Assembly (NCBI GenBank): GCA_016212105.1
Contig: JACRHJ010000023.1
Span: 1 to 43,513, forward strand
Reading direction: 5' to 3'
DNA length: 43,513 bases
DNA from: Nitrospirota bacterium
Lineage (GTDB): Bacteria > Nitrospirota > JACRHJ01
This document shows, in pieces, positions 24,490 to 34,188 of this stretch. Positions within the stretch are counted from its first letter, which is position 1. Every line of letters begins with the position of its first letter. The position numbers and the translations under genes were made by a program. The notes beneath the pieces were generated by a model that was given only the letters and a program-made list of their open reading frames with translations, was not told the DNA's origin and did no database searches.

Positions 24490-27013
24490 CGCCCGCACCC
24501 GCCTCGCGGAGGTACGCCTCGCCGGCCTTCCAGACGTCGCCCGCGCCAAGCGTGATAAGCAGGTCGCCCTGCTGGAGGTTCTCGGCCAACCATGCAGGCA
24601 CGTCCCCGATGGCCGGTATGAACGTCGCGTCCTTGTGGCCCCGGCTCCTGATGCCGTCGAACAGCGCCTTGCCGGTCACGCCCTCTATGGGCTTCTCGCC
24701 GGCCGCGTATATGTCCGTCACGACGAGCCTGTCCGCCTGGTTGAACGCGGTGAAGAACTCCTTCATCATGTCGCGGGTGCGGGTGTACCTGTGCGGCTGG
24801 AACACCGCGACCACCCGCCTGTCGAAACCGGCCTTGGCCGCCGCGAGCGTCGCGCGTATCTCGGTCGGGTGGTGTCCGTAGTCGTCCACGACCATCACCC
24901 CGTCCGCCTCGCCCTTGACCTGGAACCGCCTCTGCACGCCGCCGAACTCACGTAGCGAGTCGCGTATCGTCGCGACGCTGATGTTCAGCTCAAGGCCTAC
25001 GGCTATCGCCGCGAGCGAGTTGTACACGGAGTGCATGCCGGGTATGTTTATCCGGAAGACGCCGAGGCTCTCGCCCTTATGGAAGACCTCGAACGTCGAG
25101 CCCATCCCGGAATGCGTTATGTCCCTCGCCGAGAAGTCCGCCTGCGCGCTCATGCCGTATGTGATGTACCGCTTCTCTATCTTGGGTATCAGGTCCTGTA
25201 TGTTCTCGACGTCGAGGCAGATGACCGCGACGCCGTAGAACGGTATCTTGTTTATGAAGCTCAGGAAGGCGTCCTTTATCTGCTCTATGCCGCCCGTGTA
25301 GTGGTCGAGGTGCTCCTCGTCTATGTTGGTCACGACCGCGATGGTCGGGGAGAGCTTCAGGAATGAGCCGTCCGACTCGTCCGCCTCGGCCACGAGGAAC
25401 TCGCCCTGGCCGAGCTTCGCGCCGGAGCCCATGCTGTTCAGCCTGCCGCCGATGACGACCGTCGGGTCTATGCCGCCCGCCGCGAGGATGGTCGAGACGA
25501 GAGACGTCGTCGTCGTCTTGCCGTGCGCGCCCGCGACCGCTATGCCGTACTTGAGCCGCATCAGCTCGGCCAGCATCTCCGCCCTCGGAATTACCGGTAT
25601 CATCCGCTCGCGCGCTGCTATCACCTCGGGGTTGTCGGCCTTGACCGCGGAGGATATGACGACGACGTGCGCGTCGTCCACGTTGTCGCCGTGGTGGCCG
25701 ATGAAGACCTTCGCGCCCAGCTCGGTTAGCCTCCTGGTCGTGTCCGAGTCCTTCATGTCCGAGCCGCTCACGTCGTAGCCCAGGTTTATCAGCACCTCCG
25801 CGATGCCGCTCATCCCGACCCCGCCGATGCCCACGAAATGTATATGCCTGAACTTCTTGTACATTAAGCTCTCCGGTGCTTTGATAGGTTGTCTGGCGGC
25901 TGATGCCGCGTGGGAGGCAGTCCTTTTCTCCGACGCCTGCCTGCATAACTCGAATACCTTCGCCGCCGCGTCCGGCCTGCCGAGGCCACGGCTCTTCGCG
26001 GCCATGTCCGCGAGCGACTTCGGGCTGTTGAGCAGCCCGACTATGAACACGGACAGCGTCTCGCCGGTCGCCTCGTGGTCCAGCACGACCATCGCCGCGC
26101 CGGCCTTTTCGAGCGCGCGCGCGTTGACCACCTGGTGGTCGTTCGCCGCGTGAGGGTATGGGACGAGTATCGCTGGCTTGCCGAGCGCCGTAATCTCCGC
26201 CAGCGTAAGCGCGCCGGAGCGGCAGACCGCGAGGTCGGCGCATGCATACGCCGCCGCCATGTCGTAAATGAACGGCATCACCGCCGCCTTGAACCCGTGC
26301 GCCTCGTATGCTACCTTTACCATCTCAAGGTCGCGCTCGCCTGTCTGGTGGATGAACTGCACCCGGTCCCTGAACTGTCCCAGCCTCGTGAGCGACGCCG
26401 CGACGCCGGTGTTTATCCTGTGCGCGCCCGCGCTCCCGCCGAATACGAGGACGGTCAGCCTGCCCTCGTCCAGGCCGAAGACCTTGAGCGAGACGTCCCG
26501 GTCCGTCGTCAGAAGCTCCTCCCGGATGGGGTTCCCGGTCACCACCGCGCTGCCGCCGGGGAAGAACCTCCCGCCCTCGCCGAAGCCGAGCGCGACCTTG
26601 TCCGCGAACCTGCCGAGGAGCCTGTTGGTCAGCCCGGGGTAAGCGTTCTGCTCCTGTATCACGACCGGACGCCCGAGGAGCCTGGCCGCGACTATCGCCG
26701 GGAACGAGGCGTAGCCGCCGACGCCGAGGACAGCGTCCGGGTCGAAGCTGTAAAGCGCCTTTGCGGAGTCGTTCACGCCGGACGGCATCATCGCTATCGT
26801 CCTCATCTTGTCGAGCATGCCCATGCCCTTGAACTTGCCCGCGCGTATCGTCGTGAGACTGAAACCCTCGCGCGGCAGGACGCGCGCCTCGATGCCGTTA
26901 TCCGTGCCTATGAACATCACGTCGCCGCCGGACTTCTCCACCTCGCGCGCCACGGCTATGCCTGGGTAGAGGTGGCCGCCGGTCCCGCCTCCGGCTATCA
27001 CGAGCCTGAACAT
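24476..27013 (-). CDS. MurG-MurC fusion: lipid II GlcNAc transferase and UDP-MurNAc--L-Ala ligase
   Basis: One continuous 845-aa frame. Residues 1-365 are MurG ([57 protein letters not shown]), which adds GlcNAc to lipid I at the inner membrane face. Residues 384-845 are MurC ([20 protein letters not shown]-loop GAHGKTTTT at about 495-503; [10 protein letters not shown]), which adds L-Ala to UDP-MurNAc. An Ala/Ser/Arg linker (about 358-383) joins them. There is no stop between them, yet GGAGAG lies 5 bases before the internal ATG 25864, so free MurC may also be made. The pair is usually two genes. It overlaps ftsW by one base and murB by 14. Confidence 0.9.
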   Translation of the reverse strand: MFRLVIAGGGTGGHLYPGIAVAREVEKSGGDVMFIGTDNGIEARVLPREGFSLTTIRAGKFKGMGMLDKMRTIAMMPSGVNDSAKALYSFDPDAVLGVGGYASFPAIVAARLLGRPVVIQEQNAYPGLTNRLLGRFADKVALGFGEGGRFFPGGSAVVTGNPIREELLTTDRDVSLKVFGLDEGRLTVLVFGGSAGAHRINTGVAASLTRLGQFRDRVQFIHQTGERDLEMVKVAYEAHGFKAAVMPFIYDMAAAYACADLAVCRSGALTLAEITALGKPAILVPYPHAANDHQVVNARALEKAGAAMVVLDHEATGETLSVFIVGLLNSPKSLADMAAKSRGLGRPDAAAKVFELCRQASEKRTASHAASAARQPIKAPESLMYKKFRHIHFVGIGGVGMSGIAEVLINLGYDVSGSDMKDSDTTRRLTELGAKVFIGHHGDNVDDAHVVVISSAVKADNPEVIAARERMIPVIPRAEMLAELMRLKYGIAVAGAHGKTTTTSLVSTILAAGGIDPTVVIGGRLNSMGSGAKLGQGEFLVAEADESDGSFLKLSPTIAVVTNIDEEHLDHYTGGIEQIKDAFLSFINKIPFYGVAVICLDVENIQDLIPKIEKRYITYGMSAQADFSARDITHSGMGSTFEVFHKGESLGVFRINIPGMHSVYNSLAAIAVGLELNISVATIRDSLREFGGVQRRFQVKGEADGVMVVDDYGHHPTEIRATLAAAKAGFDRRVVAVFQPHRYTRTRDMMKEFFTAFNQADRLVVTDIYAAGEKPIEGVTGKALFDGIRSRGHKDATFIPAIGDVPAWLAENLQQGDLLITLGAGDVWKAGEAYLREAGAGDVAG

Positions 27014-28161
27014 CAGGCCCTCCCCCCGGCGGCGGAGAGTTCCGGCCCCTGCCCGCCGCTGTCCGGCTTGAACGTCCTCGACACGCTGAGGAGCAGCCCG
27101 ACGCATACCAGCGCGACGAACAGCGAGGAGCCGCCCGCGCTTATGAACGGGAGCGGCATCCCCTTGTTCGGGAACAGCCCGGTTGCTACCCCCATGTTTA
27201 TCACGGCCTGTATGCCGAGCATGAACGTCACTCCGAAGGCGAGGAGCCGCCCCGCGCCGTCCTCGCACCTGAGCGCGAGGCGGAAGCCGCAGAGCGTGAA
27301 CACGGCGAACGCCGCGGCAGTGACGACCGCGCCCGCAAGCCCCAGCTCTTCGCCGATGACCGAGAATATGAAGTCGTTGTGCGGCTCGGGCAGGAACAGG
27401 AGCTTCTGCCGCCCCTCACCCAGGCCCAGGCCGGTCAGTCCGCCGCTGCCGAAGGCGAGGAAGGACTGTATGGTCTGGAAGCCCGTGCCGAGCCTGTCGC
27501 TCCACGGGTCGAGGAAGACGTCTATGCGCTTCTTCCGGAAACCCACGAAGAATATCTGGTAGACCACGAGCGGGGAGGCCAGAAGGCCTACCATCGCCAG
27601 GTGCTTGAGCCTCGCTCCGGCCACGTACAGCATCACTATCACGGCCATGCCGATCGACGCCGCCGTGCCGAAGTCCGGTTCGAGCGCGATAAGCAGGAGG
27701 AACACACCGCAGACCATGAGGTACGGCACGACGCCGTTCCAGAAGTCGGTCAGCCTGTCCCTGCGCCTCGCAAGAGACGCCGCGAGGAATAGCAGTATCG
27801 CGGGCTTGGCGAACTCCGACGGCTGGAATGACAGCCCCGCGATTCGTATCCAGCGCCGCGCGCCGTTTATCTCCGCGCCTATACCCGGCACGAGCGCGAG
27901 CAGCAGCAGCAGCAGCGTCCCGAACATCAGCAGGGGGGTGAACCTGCCGAGCTTCCGGAAGTCCACGCGCCAGAGCATGAACATCGCGGCGAGGCCGCCC
28001 GCCGCCCAGACCGCCTGCCGCTTCAGGAACCAGCTTGAGTCGCCGTACTGCTTCATCGCCATCACCGAACTCGCGGAATAGACCATCACCAGACCGAAGC
28101 CGACAAGCGCGACGGTGCAGAAGAGGATGATTCGGTCTTCCTTGAGGTTACCTATAAGCAT
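27013..28161 (-). CDS. ftsW: peptidoglycan glycosyltransferase FtsW
   Basis: A SEDS-family polymerase of 382 aa with about ten membrane helices. Family marks are [12 protein letters not shown] at the start, [21 protein letters not shown] with the key acidic region, [11 protein letters not shown] and [18 protein letters not shown]. It works with FtsI at the septum. AAGGA lies 6 bases before ATG 28161, but that start is inside the 3' end of a DUF5131 gene (14-bp overlap) instead of next to murD. Confidence 0.94.
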   Translation of the reverse strand: MLIGNLKEDRIILFCTVALVGFGLVMVYSASSVMAMKQYGDSSWFLKRQAVWAAGGLAAMFMLWRVDFRKLGRFTPLLMFGTLLLLLLALVPGIGAEINGARRWIRIAGLSFQPSEFAKPAILLFLAASLARRRDRLTDFWNGVVPYLMVCGVFLLLIALEPDFGTAASIGMAVIVMLYVAGARLKHLAMVGLLASPLVVYQIFFVGFRKKRIDVFLDPWSDRLGTGFQTIQSFLAFGSGGLTGLGLGEGRQKLLFLPEPHNDFIFSVIGEELGLAGAVVTAAAFAVFTLCGFRLALRCEDGAGRLLAFGVTFMLGIQAVINMGVATGLFPNKGMPLPFISAGGSSLFVALVCVGLLLSVSRTFKPDSGGQGPELSAAGGRA

Positions 28162-28885
28162 ATGAATCCTTGTTTTGCGCGGCCGGCATTTCGTCCCATG
28201 TGCGCCCGTCCAGCATCCTGCCGGCCTTTTTCTTGAAGAACCCGCCCCACTGTTTGAAGAAGAAGGGCACTCCAGAATTGATGCACTGGTTTCGGATGTC
28301 AGCGACCCACTCCTCTTTCATCGGACGCGCGCCCGGCCCGGACTCTCCGCCGACTATTACCCAGTCGATGCCGCTGAGGTCGAGTGCGGGCATAGGCCCG
28401 AGCAGGGGCTCTATGGACAGGAACTTTGTATGCGCGCCGCAGTGCCTCAAATCGTCTATCCTGTGCGCATAGTCCGCGTTTTCCAACGTGACGCCCATCC
28501 AGACGTTTTCCGGCCAGAGCATGTGCTTGTCCAGTTTGACTATGCGCTCGGAGCGCTTTGTCAGGACCTGGTACGTGTGGTGCGGCGTCCTGCGCATGAC
28601 GGAGAAAACCTTGTCTATATACTCGCGCGGCACTTCCTTGTGGAAAAGGTCGCTCATCGAGTTGACGAATATCATCATCGGCTTGTGCCAGAAAAGCGGG
28701 TAGTCCAGCATGTGAGGCTGGAGCGTCAGCTTGAAACCGTTGACGTAGTTCGCCTGGCCCATCGCCTGAAGCCTCTTCGCCATCCTTTCGGCATAGCAGT
28801 GCTTGCAGCCCGGGCTTACCTTGTCACAGCCGGTGACAGGGTTCCAGGTTGATTCGGTCCATTCTATTGCTGATTTAGCGGCCAT
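28148..28885 (-). CDS. DUF5131 (phage Gp37/Gp68-like) protein
   Basis: A 245-aa protein that starts SAIEWTESTWNPVTGCDKVS and has the family's CDKVSPGCKHCYAE cysteine set, followed by IFVNSMSDLFHKEVP, YQVLTKRSERI, WMGVTLENADY and WVIVGGESGPGARPM. The family is radical-SAM-like, frequent in phages and mobile islands, often paired with a three-Cys-motif partner; none is seen here. Its function is not established. It interrupts the murD-ftsW junction of the dcw cluster and overlaps ftsW by 14 bp. The AT-richer 304-bp spacer before it (28886-29189) holds one dispersed repeat and a CCCGTGCTTGACACGAGG unit. Confidence 0.9.
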   Translation of the reverse strand: MAAKSAIEWTESTWNPVTGCDKVSPGCKHCYAERMAKRLQAMGQANYVNGFKLTLQPHMLDYPLFWHKPMMIFVNSMSDLFHKEVPREYIDKVFSVMRRTPHHTYQVLTKRSERIVKLDKHMLWPENVWMGVTLENADYAHRIDDLRHCGAHTKFLSIEPLLGPMPALDLSGIDWVIVGGESGPGARPMKEEWVADIRNQCINSGVPFFFKQWGGFFKKKAGRMLDGRTWDEMPAAQNKDSYAYR

Positions 28886-29189
28886 TAGAATAAATCCATT
28901 TGCCCTTCATGGATGTTGTAAACAAGCTCGCATAAAAGCTTATTAGTGCGTACTTTCTTTCAGAATACGCCGGTACTTTCGGAGTTATTAACACGGCAAT
29001 TAAGTAGAGCAATCAGTCAAAGCAATTTAAGTCGCTGGATTCCCGCTTTCGCGGGAATGACGGGCTTTTAGGCGTCTCCCCGTGCTTGACACGAGGCTCA
29101 GGAAGTTGCTCTATATAGTCGCCGGACTAATAGCAAACCATCATCTTCAAGATGCGGCAGTTTGTCCATCGTAACCTTCTGAAAGATGT

Positions 29190-30539
29190 TCAGAGCCTGT
29201 TAACCATCTCCTTGAACTGCCTGCCCCTGTCCTCGAAGTTCCTGAACATGTCGAAGGACGCGCAGGCGGGGGAGAGCATCACGACGTCACCCGGGGAGGC
29301 CGAAGCGCGGGCAAGCCGCACCGCCTCATCCATGTCGTAGCCGAGCTTTACCGTATCCGTCGCGCCGGAGAGGGCCGCGTACATGTCGTCCGCCGCCTTG
29401 CCTATGAGTATCAGCTTCTTTACACGCTCCCGGAGCAGCGGCACCAGCGGAGAAAAGTCGCTGTGCTTGTCGAGCCCGCCCGCGATGAGTATTATCGGCT
29501 GGTCGAACCCTTCGAGAGATTTCTCGACCGCACCGACGTTGGTACCCTTCGAGTCGTTGTACCAGGTCACGCCGTCAAGCTCGCGGACGAACTCCATCCT
29601 GTGCTCAAGGCCGGGGAACTCGCGCAGCACCTTCGCCACTGCGTCTGCCGGTGCGCCCGCCGCGAGCGTTATGGCCGCCGCCGCGAGTGCGTTCTCGACG
29701 TTGTGCGCGCCTTTTATGCGTATGTCTGAAATCGGCAACACGACCGTCTCGCCACTACCCATCGTGCTGACCATATTACCGTCCCGGACGAAGACGCCGA
29801 AGCTTAACGCCGACTTGCGGGAAAACCGGGCGACCCTGCATGCCGCCTTCGCGGCAAGCGCCATCGTCGGTGCGTCGTCAAAGTTCGCCACGTGGACGTC
29901 GTCTCCTGACTGGTTCATGAAGACGCGCGCCTTGGCGTCCGCGTACTCGGCCATACCGGGGTAGCGGTCCATGTGGTCCTGCGTGACGTTGAGGAGCGCC
30001 GAGACCCTCGGCCGGAACGTCTTTATCGTCTCCAGCTGGAAGCTCGACACCTCGGCCACGATAAAGTCCTGGCCCTTGAGCCTCTCGGGCTCGTCGGTGA
30101 GCGCGTTGCCGAGGTTCCCGCCGACATACGCCTTCATGCCCGCCGCTTCCAGCATCAGGCCGACAAGCGTCGTCGTCGTGGACTTGCCGTTCGTGCCCGT
30201 TATGGCTATGAACGGGGAGCCGGACAGCAGGTACGAGAGTTCGAGTTCGCCGGTAATCTCGACTCCCGCTGCTGCGGCCTTGACCAGCGGCGGGGCGGTG
30301 AGGGGGACGCCGGGGGAGATGACGATGAGGTCCGCGCCTGTGAAAAGCACGTCCGGGTGGGAGCCGAGCGCCTTCATCACGCCGGGCGAGAGCCTCGCCG
30401 CCTGGGCGGCAAGCTCGGACTCCGGCTTCGAGTCGGTCACGGTCACGGCCGCGCCGAGCGAGTGGAGCAGGTTCGCCGCCCCCACGCCGCTCTTGGCGAG
30501 CCCCACCACCGTTATCTTTTTACCCCTGAAGTCCTGCAT
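29190..30539 (-). CDS. murD: UDP-N-acetylmuramoylalanine--D-glutamate ligase
   Basis: Adds D-Glu to UDP-MurNAc-L-Ala. The 449-aa sequence has the Rossmann start (KKITVVGLAKSGVGAANLL), P-loop (AITGTNGKSTTTTL), the AEVSSFQLE and NVTQDHMDRY motifs, and the C-terminal NDSKGTNVGAVEKSL and SPACASFDMFRNFEDRG blocks. The length is normal. It lies 22 bp after the carboxypeptidase gene; downstream the usual ftsW neighbour is displaced by a DUF5131 gene. Confidence 0.95.
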   Translation of the reverse strand: MQDFRGKKITVVGLAKSGVGAANLLHSLGAAVTVTDSKPESELAAQAARLSPGVMKALGSHPDVLFTGADLIVISPGVPLTAPPLVKAAAAGVEITGELELSYLLSGSPFIAITGTNGKSTTTTLVGLMLEAAGMKAYVGGNLGNALTDEPERLKGQDFIVAEVSSFQLETIKTFRPRVSALLNVTQDHMDRYPGMAEYADAKARVFMNQSGDDVHVANFDDAPTMALAAKAACRVARFSRKSALSFGVFVRDGNMVSTMGSGETVVLPISDIRIKGAHNVENALAAAAITLAAGAPADAVAKVLREFPGLEHRMEFVRELDGVTWYNDSKGTNVGAVEKSLEGFDQPIILIAGGLDKHSDFSPLVPLLRERVKKLILIGKAADDMYAALSGATDTVKLGYDMDEAVRLARASASPGDVVMLSPACASFDMFRNFEDRGRQFKEMVNRL

Positions 30540-30561
30540 GTCGCTCCGCCTGTAATCCGGG

Positions 30562-31611
30562 TTACTTTCGCTTCTTCCTGCTGGAGTACTTCCTCTTGCG
30601 CTTGTGCTTCGAGTGGTGCGAGGAGCGCTTCTTCTTGTAGTACGACCTCTTGTGCTTCGAGGTGGTGTACGATGCCTTCTTGTACGACGGCGTGTCGTCC
30701 GGCAGGACGAGCGTCCGTCCGGCCATCGAAAGCTCGAACCCCTTGTCGAGGAGCTTCGTCACGTCGGTCCACATCGTGTCGCTGCCGAGGACGGAGACGA
30801 TGAGCTGCATGTTGTTGCAGGAGGCCTCGCCGACGAAGCAGTGCTTGGCCGACCTCGTGTACCCGGTCTTGCCGGGGCCTGCGCCCTCGTATGTCCACAA
30901 CAGCTTGTTGTGGTTCTTGAGGAGCATCTTGTCTTTTTCGCCCATGTTGAGCTGGGCGGTCTTGGTCCCGGATATTGCCCAGAAGCGCGGGTCGTTTATT
31001 GCGTAGTCGAGTATGAGCGCGACGTCGTAGGCGGTCGAGTAGTGGTCGTCCGCCGGCAGGCCGCTCGCGTTCTGGAAGTTCGTGTTTACCGCGCCTATCT
31101 CCCTTGCCTTCTCGGTCATCATGCCGGCAAACAGCGGCTCGGAACCCGCGATGCCCTCCGCGAGCGCGACCGCGCCGTCGTTCGCGCTCTTCAGCATGAT
31201 GGCGTAGAGCAGCGCCTCGACGGTTATCTCGTCGCCGGGCTTCAGGTAGACCTTGACAGGGCTCGTCAGCGAGGCGTTCCTGCTCACGCGGAACGTGTCG
31301 TCGAGCTTTGTCTTCTCGAGCGCGACTATCGCGCTCATCACCTTCGTGGTGGAAGCCTGCGGGAGGCGGAGGTCCCTGTTCTTGGAGATGATGACCTCGC
31401 CGGTCCTTGCGTCCATGACGACGCAGGAGCGGGCAGTGATGTCGAGGGTGTCTTCGATACTGGTGACGTAGGGGCCGGGCGCGCCAGGGGACGCTATGAC
31501 CGTGTCGCTTCCGGCTGGAGCTTCGACTTCTCCCTCCGCGAAAGCGGGCACGGCGAAGACCATCATTGCCAGCAGCCCCAGTATTGCCAGATACGGCATG
31601 TGCTTCTTCAT
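30562..31611 (-). CDS. D-alanyl-D-alanine carboxypeptidase (S11, DacF-like)
   Basis: A secreted low-molecular-mass penicillin-binding protein of 349 aa that trims peptidoglycan stem peptides. The signal peptide is about 1-25 (LAILGLLAMMVFAVPAFA). Active-site motifs are STTK (about residue 87), SAND (about 143) and KTGYTR (about 248). The last 40 residues are an extreme basic tail (SKHKRSYYKKKRSSHHSKHK and onward) where a membrane-anchoring helix would be expected. The gene sits between mraY and murD, which are usually adjacent. Confidence 0.9.
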   Translation of the reverse strand: MKKHMPYLAILGLLAMMVFAVPAFAEGEVEAPAGSDTVIASPGAPGPYVTSIEDTLDITARSCVVMDARTGEVIISKNRDLRLPQASTTKVMSAIVALEKTKLDDTFRVSRNASLTSPVKVYLKPGDEITVEALLYAIMLKSANDGAVALAEGIAGSEPLFAGMMTEKAREIGAVNTNFQNASGLPADDHYSTAYDVALILDYAINDPRFWAISGTKTAQLNMGEKDKMLLKNHNKLLWTYEGAGPGKTGYTRSAKHCFVGEASCNNMQLIVSVLGSDTMWTDVTKLLDKGFELSMAGRTLVLPDDTPSYKKASYTTSKHKRSYYKKKRSSHHSKHKRKRKYSSRKKRK

Positions 31612-31632
31612 GTCCGCCGTCCCCCTTTCCTT

Positions 31633-32715
31633 CTACCGCAGTTTGAGAGTGCTTAGTCCTACAAGCGCCAGCATGATGCCGAGGATCCAGAACCTGACTA
31701 TGACCTTGGACTCCGCCCACCCGGACTTCTCGAAGTGGTGGTGTATAGGGGCCATCTTGAATATCCTTTTCCCGGTGCTCTTGAAAGAGGCCACCTGGAA
31801 CATGACGGACAGCGCCTCGGCGACGAATATGCCGCCGATGATGACGAGTATGATCTCGTGCTTGGTCAGCACCGCGAGGATACCGAGCGCGCCGCCCAAT
31901 GCAAGGCTCCCGACGTCTCCCATGAAGACCTCCGCCGGGTGCGAGTTGAACCATAAAAACCCGAGCGAGGCGCCGATTAGCGCGCCGCAGAAGACCGTAA
32001 GCTCGCCCGCGCCGGGTATGAATATCACCTGCAGGTAGTTGGCGAATATCTTGTTGCCGGTGACGTATACAAGGACCGCGTTTGCCGAGGCGGCGATGCC
32101 GACCAGGCCGATGGCGAGGCCGTCGAGGCCGTCGGTCAGGTTCACCGCGTTGGACGAGCCTACCAGGACTATCGCCACGAACGGTATGTAGAACCACGCG
32201 AGGTTGATGATGAGCTGCTTGAAGAACGGCACTGACAGCGCGGTGCTGTACGGGTCGAGCGGGTTGAAGTACAGCGACACGCCGACCGCGAGCCCTATGA
32301 GCATCTGCCAGCCGAACTTGTAGCGGGCCTTCAGGCCCTCGGTCTTCTTCCTCACCACCTTCAGGTAGTCGTCGGCGAAGCCTATGAGGCCGAACCCGAG
32401 CGTCACGGCGACCACCAGCCAGACGTATACGTTCGTGAGTTCCGACCACAGGAGCGTCGGGACGATTACGGCGATGAGGATCAGTATGCCACCCATCGTG
32501 GGCGTGCCGGCCTTGCCGAGGTGCGTCTCCGGCCCGTCCAGCCTGACCTGCTGCCCGACCTTCAGCGCCCGGAGCTTCCTTATTACGTAAGGGCCGAGGA
32601 CGAAGCTGATTAGCAGTGCGGTCAGAATCGCTGACGCCGTCCGGAACGTGATGTAGCGGAAGACGTTCAGGACCCTGAACTGGTCGTGGAGCGGGTAGAG
32701 GATGTGGTACAGCAT
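31633..32715 (-). CDS. mraY: phospho-MurNAc-pentapeptide transferase
   Basis: Makes lipid I at the inner membrane. The 360-aa protein has about ten helices and the family motifs [52 protein letters not shown] and the [12 protein letters not shown] loop. Start ATG 32715 shares a base with the murF stop (TAATG). A longer frame upstream overlaps murF and is not used. Confidence 0.96.
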   Translation of the reverse strand: MLYHILYPLHDQFRVLNVFRYITFRTASAILTALLISFVLGPYVIRKLRALKVGQQVRLDGPETHLGKAGTPTMGGILILIAVIVPTLLWSELTNVYVWLVVAVTLGFGLIGFADDYLKVVRKKTEGLKARYKFGWQMLIGLAVGVSLYFNPLDPYSTALSVPFFKQLIINLAWFYIPFVAIVLVGSSNAVNLTDGLDGLAIGLVGIAASANAVLVYVTGNKIFANYLQVIFIPGAGELTVFCGALIGASLGFLWFNSHPAEVFMGDVGSLALGGALGILAVLTKHEIILVIIGGIFVAEALSVMFQVASFKSTGKRIFKMAPIHHHFEKSGWAESKVIVRFWILGIMLALVGLSTLKLR

Positions 32716-34103
32716 TACGCCACCGCCCTCCTTCCCCGGAGGTGCTCGATGACACGCTCCATCTTCATGCCGCGCGAGCCCTTGACCAGCAGGTGGTCGC
32801 CCTGACGGAGCCGGGCGGCTATGGCCGCCGCCGCCGCCTCGTGGTCGGGCGCGACAACTACGTCCTTTTCGCTCATGCCGGACTCGACCGCGCCCCTCGC
32901 CGTCTCGGCGGCATGCTCTCCCATCACTACAAGGAGGGCAAGGCCCTCCGCCCCGGCGAGCCGGCCTGCGTCGTAGTGGGAGCGCGCGGCGCCTGGGCCA
33001 AGCTCCAGCATCTCGCCGAGCGCGGCCATACGCCTGCCGCCCCTGAGCGAGGCGAGCGCGGTAAGCGCCGCGGCCATCGAGGCCGGGTTGGCGTTGTAGG
33101 CGTCGTTTATCACGTGCGCGCCGTCTATGTCCATGACCTCCATCCGCATCCCCGCCGGCCTGAATATCTCGAGCCCGGCCTTTATCTCCTTTGCGTCGAA
33201 ACCGAGAGACCACGCGGCCGCGGAGGCCGCGAGCGCGTTGTGCGCGTTGTGCCAGCCTATTACCGGAAGTTCTATGTCCGCCGTGCCTCCGGGTATGGAC
33301 AGGACGAAGGACACGCCTGTGTCCGTGTCCTCCATGTCCGTCGCGGTTACCATCGCGCCGGGCATCAGGCCGTATGTTACCGCCCTGTCCCTGTTGGCGT
33401 CCAGCAGCCCGGCCAGGTGGCTGTCGTCCGCGTTAAGTACCGCCTTGCCGTCCGCGGGCAGCGCGGCTATCAGCTCGCCCTTGGCCTTTGCCACGCCTTC
33501 GAGGCTGCCGAGCGCGTCGAGGTGCGCCGGGCCGATGTTGGTTATGACGCCGACCGACGGGCGCGCTATCTCGGCGAGCCTCGCTATCTCGCCGAACCCG
33601 CTCATGCCCATCTCTATTACCGCTGCCCAGTGCTCCTTGCGGAGTCCGAGGAGCGTCAGCGGGAGCCCTATCTCGTTGTTGAGGTTGCCGGAGGTCTTGA
33701 GCACCGGGCCCCTGACCGCGAGGATGGACGCGAGCATCTCCTTTGTGGTGGTCTTGCCGTTCGTGCCTGTGATGCCGACTACTACAAGCCCCTCGTGCGA
33801 CTCCCTGACGTAATGCGCCATGTCCTGGAGCGCGCGCAGCGTGTCTGCGACTTCTATCAGCGTGCGGCCGTCGTGCGGTTTGACGCCGCGCCCGGCCTGC
33901 ACCAGCGCCCCGGCCGCGCCGGACTTGAACGCGGCCTCGACGTAGTCGTGGCCGTCGAAGCGTGGCCCCACGAGCGGGACGAACAGTTCGCCCCTGCCCA
34001 CGGTGCGGCTGTCGGTCGAGACTTTTTTGAAGCCCTTCCCGCCCGAGGCGACAAGCCTGCCCCCGGTTGCCGTCAGCACGTCCTGTACAGTGAGCAGTTC
34101 CAT
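32715..34103 (-). CDS. murF: UDP-MurNAc-tripeptide--D-alanyl-D-alanine ligase
   Basis: Adds D-Ala-D-Ala to the UDP-MurNAc tripeptide. In 462 aa: [16 protein letters not shown] near the start, P-loop [16 protein letters not shown], the [12 protein letters not shown] metal region, [16 protein letters not shown], and the end [13 protein letters not shown]. The length is normal. An 85-bp spacer with GC palindrome copy 3 separates it from murE. Confidence 0.96.
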   Translation of the reverse strand: MELLTVQDVLTATGGRLVASGGKGFKKVSTDSRTVGRGELFVPLVGPRFDGHDYVEAAFKSGAAGALVQAGRGVKPHDGRTLIEVADTLRALQDMAHYVRESHEGLVVVGITGTNGKTTTKEMLASILAVRGPVLKTSGNLNNEIGLPLTLLGLRKEHWAAVIEMGMSGFGEIARLAEIARPSVGVITNIGPAHLDALGSLEGVAKAKGELIAALPADGKAVLNADDSHLAGLLDANRDRAVTYGLMPGAMVTATDMEDTDTGVSFVLSIPGGTADIELPVIGWHNAHNALAASAAAWSLGFDAKEIKAGLEIFRPAGMRMEVMDIDGAHVINDAYNANPASMAAALTALASLRGGRRMAALGEMLELGPGAARSHYDAGRLAGAEGLALLVVMGEHAAETARGAVESGMSEKDVVVAPDHEAAAAAIAARLRQGDHLLVKGSRGMKMERVIEHLRGRRAVA

Positions 34104-34149
34104 GTTGGATATTTACCGCATGGTTTTGGTGGGCCATGCCCACCCTACT

Positions 34150-34185
34150 AAAAGTTTTCGGGCCGCCCTTTTACAAAAGGGCGGG
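34150..34185. repeat. GC palindrome in the dcw cluster, copy 3
   Basis: AAAAGTTTTCGGG followed by CCGCCCTTTT, AC and AAAAGGGCGG. It is nearly identical to the copy at 23399-23434 in the opposite orientation and related to 18926-18966. A GGTGGGCCATGCCCACC hairpin (34127-34143) lies next to it. Confidence 0.8.
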
Positions 34186-34188
34186 ATT

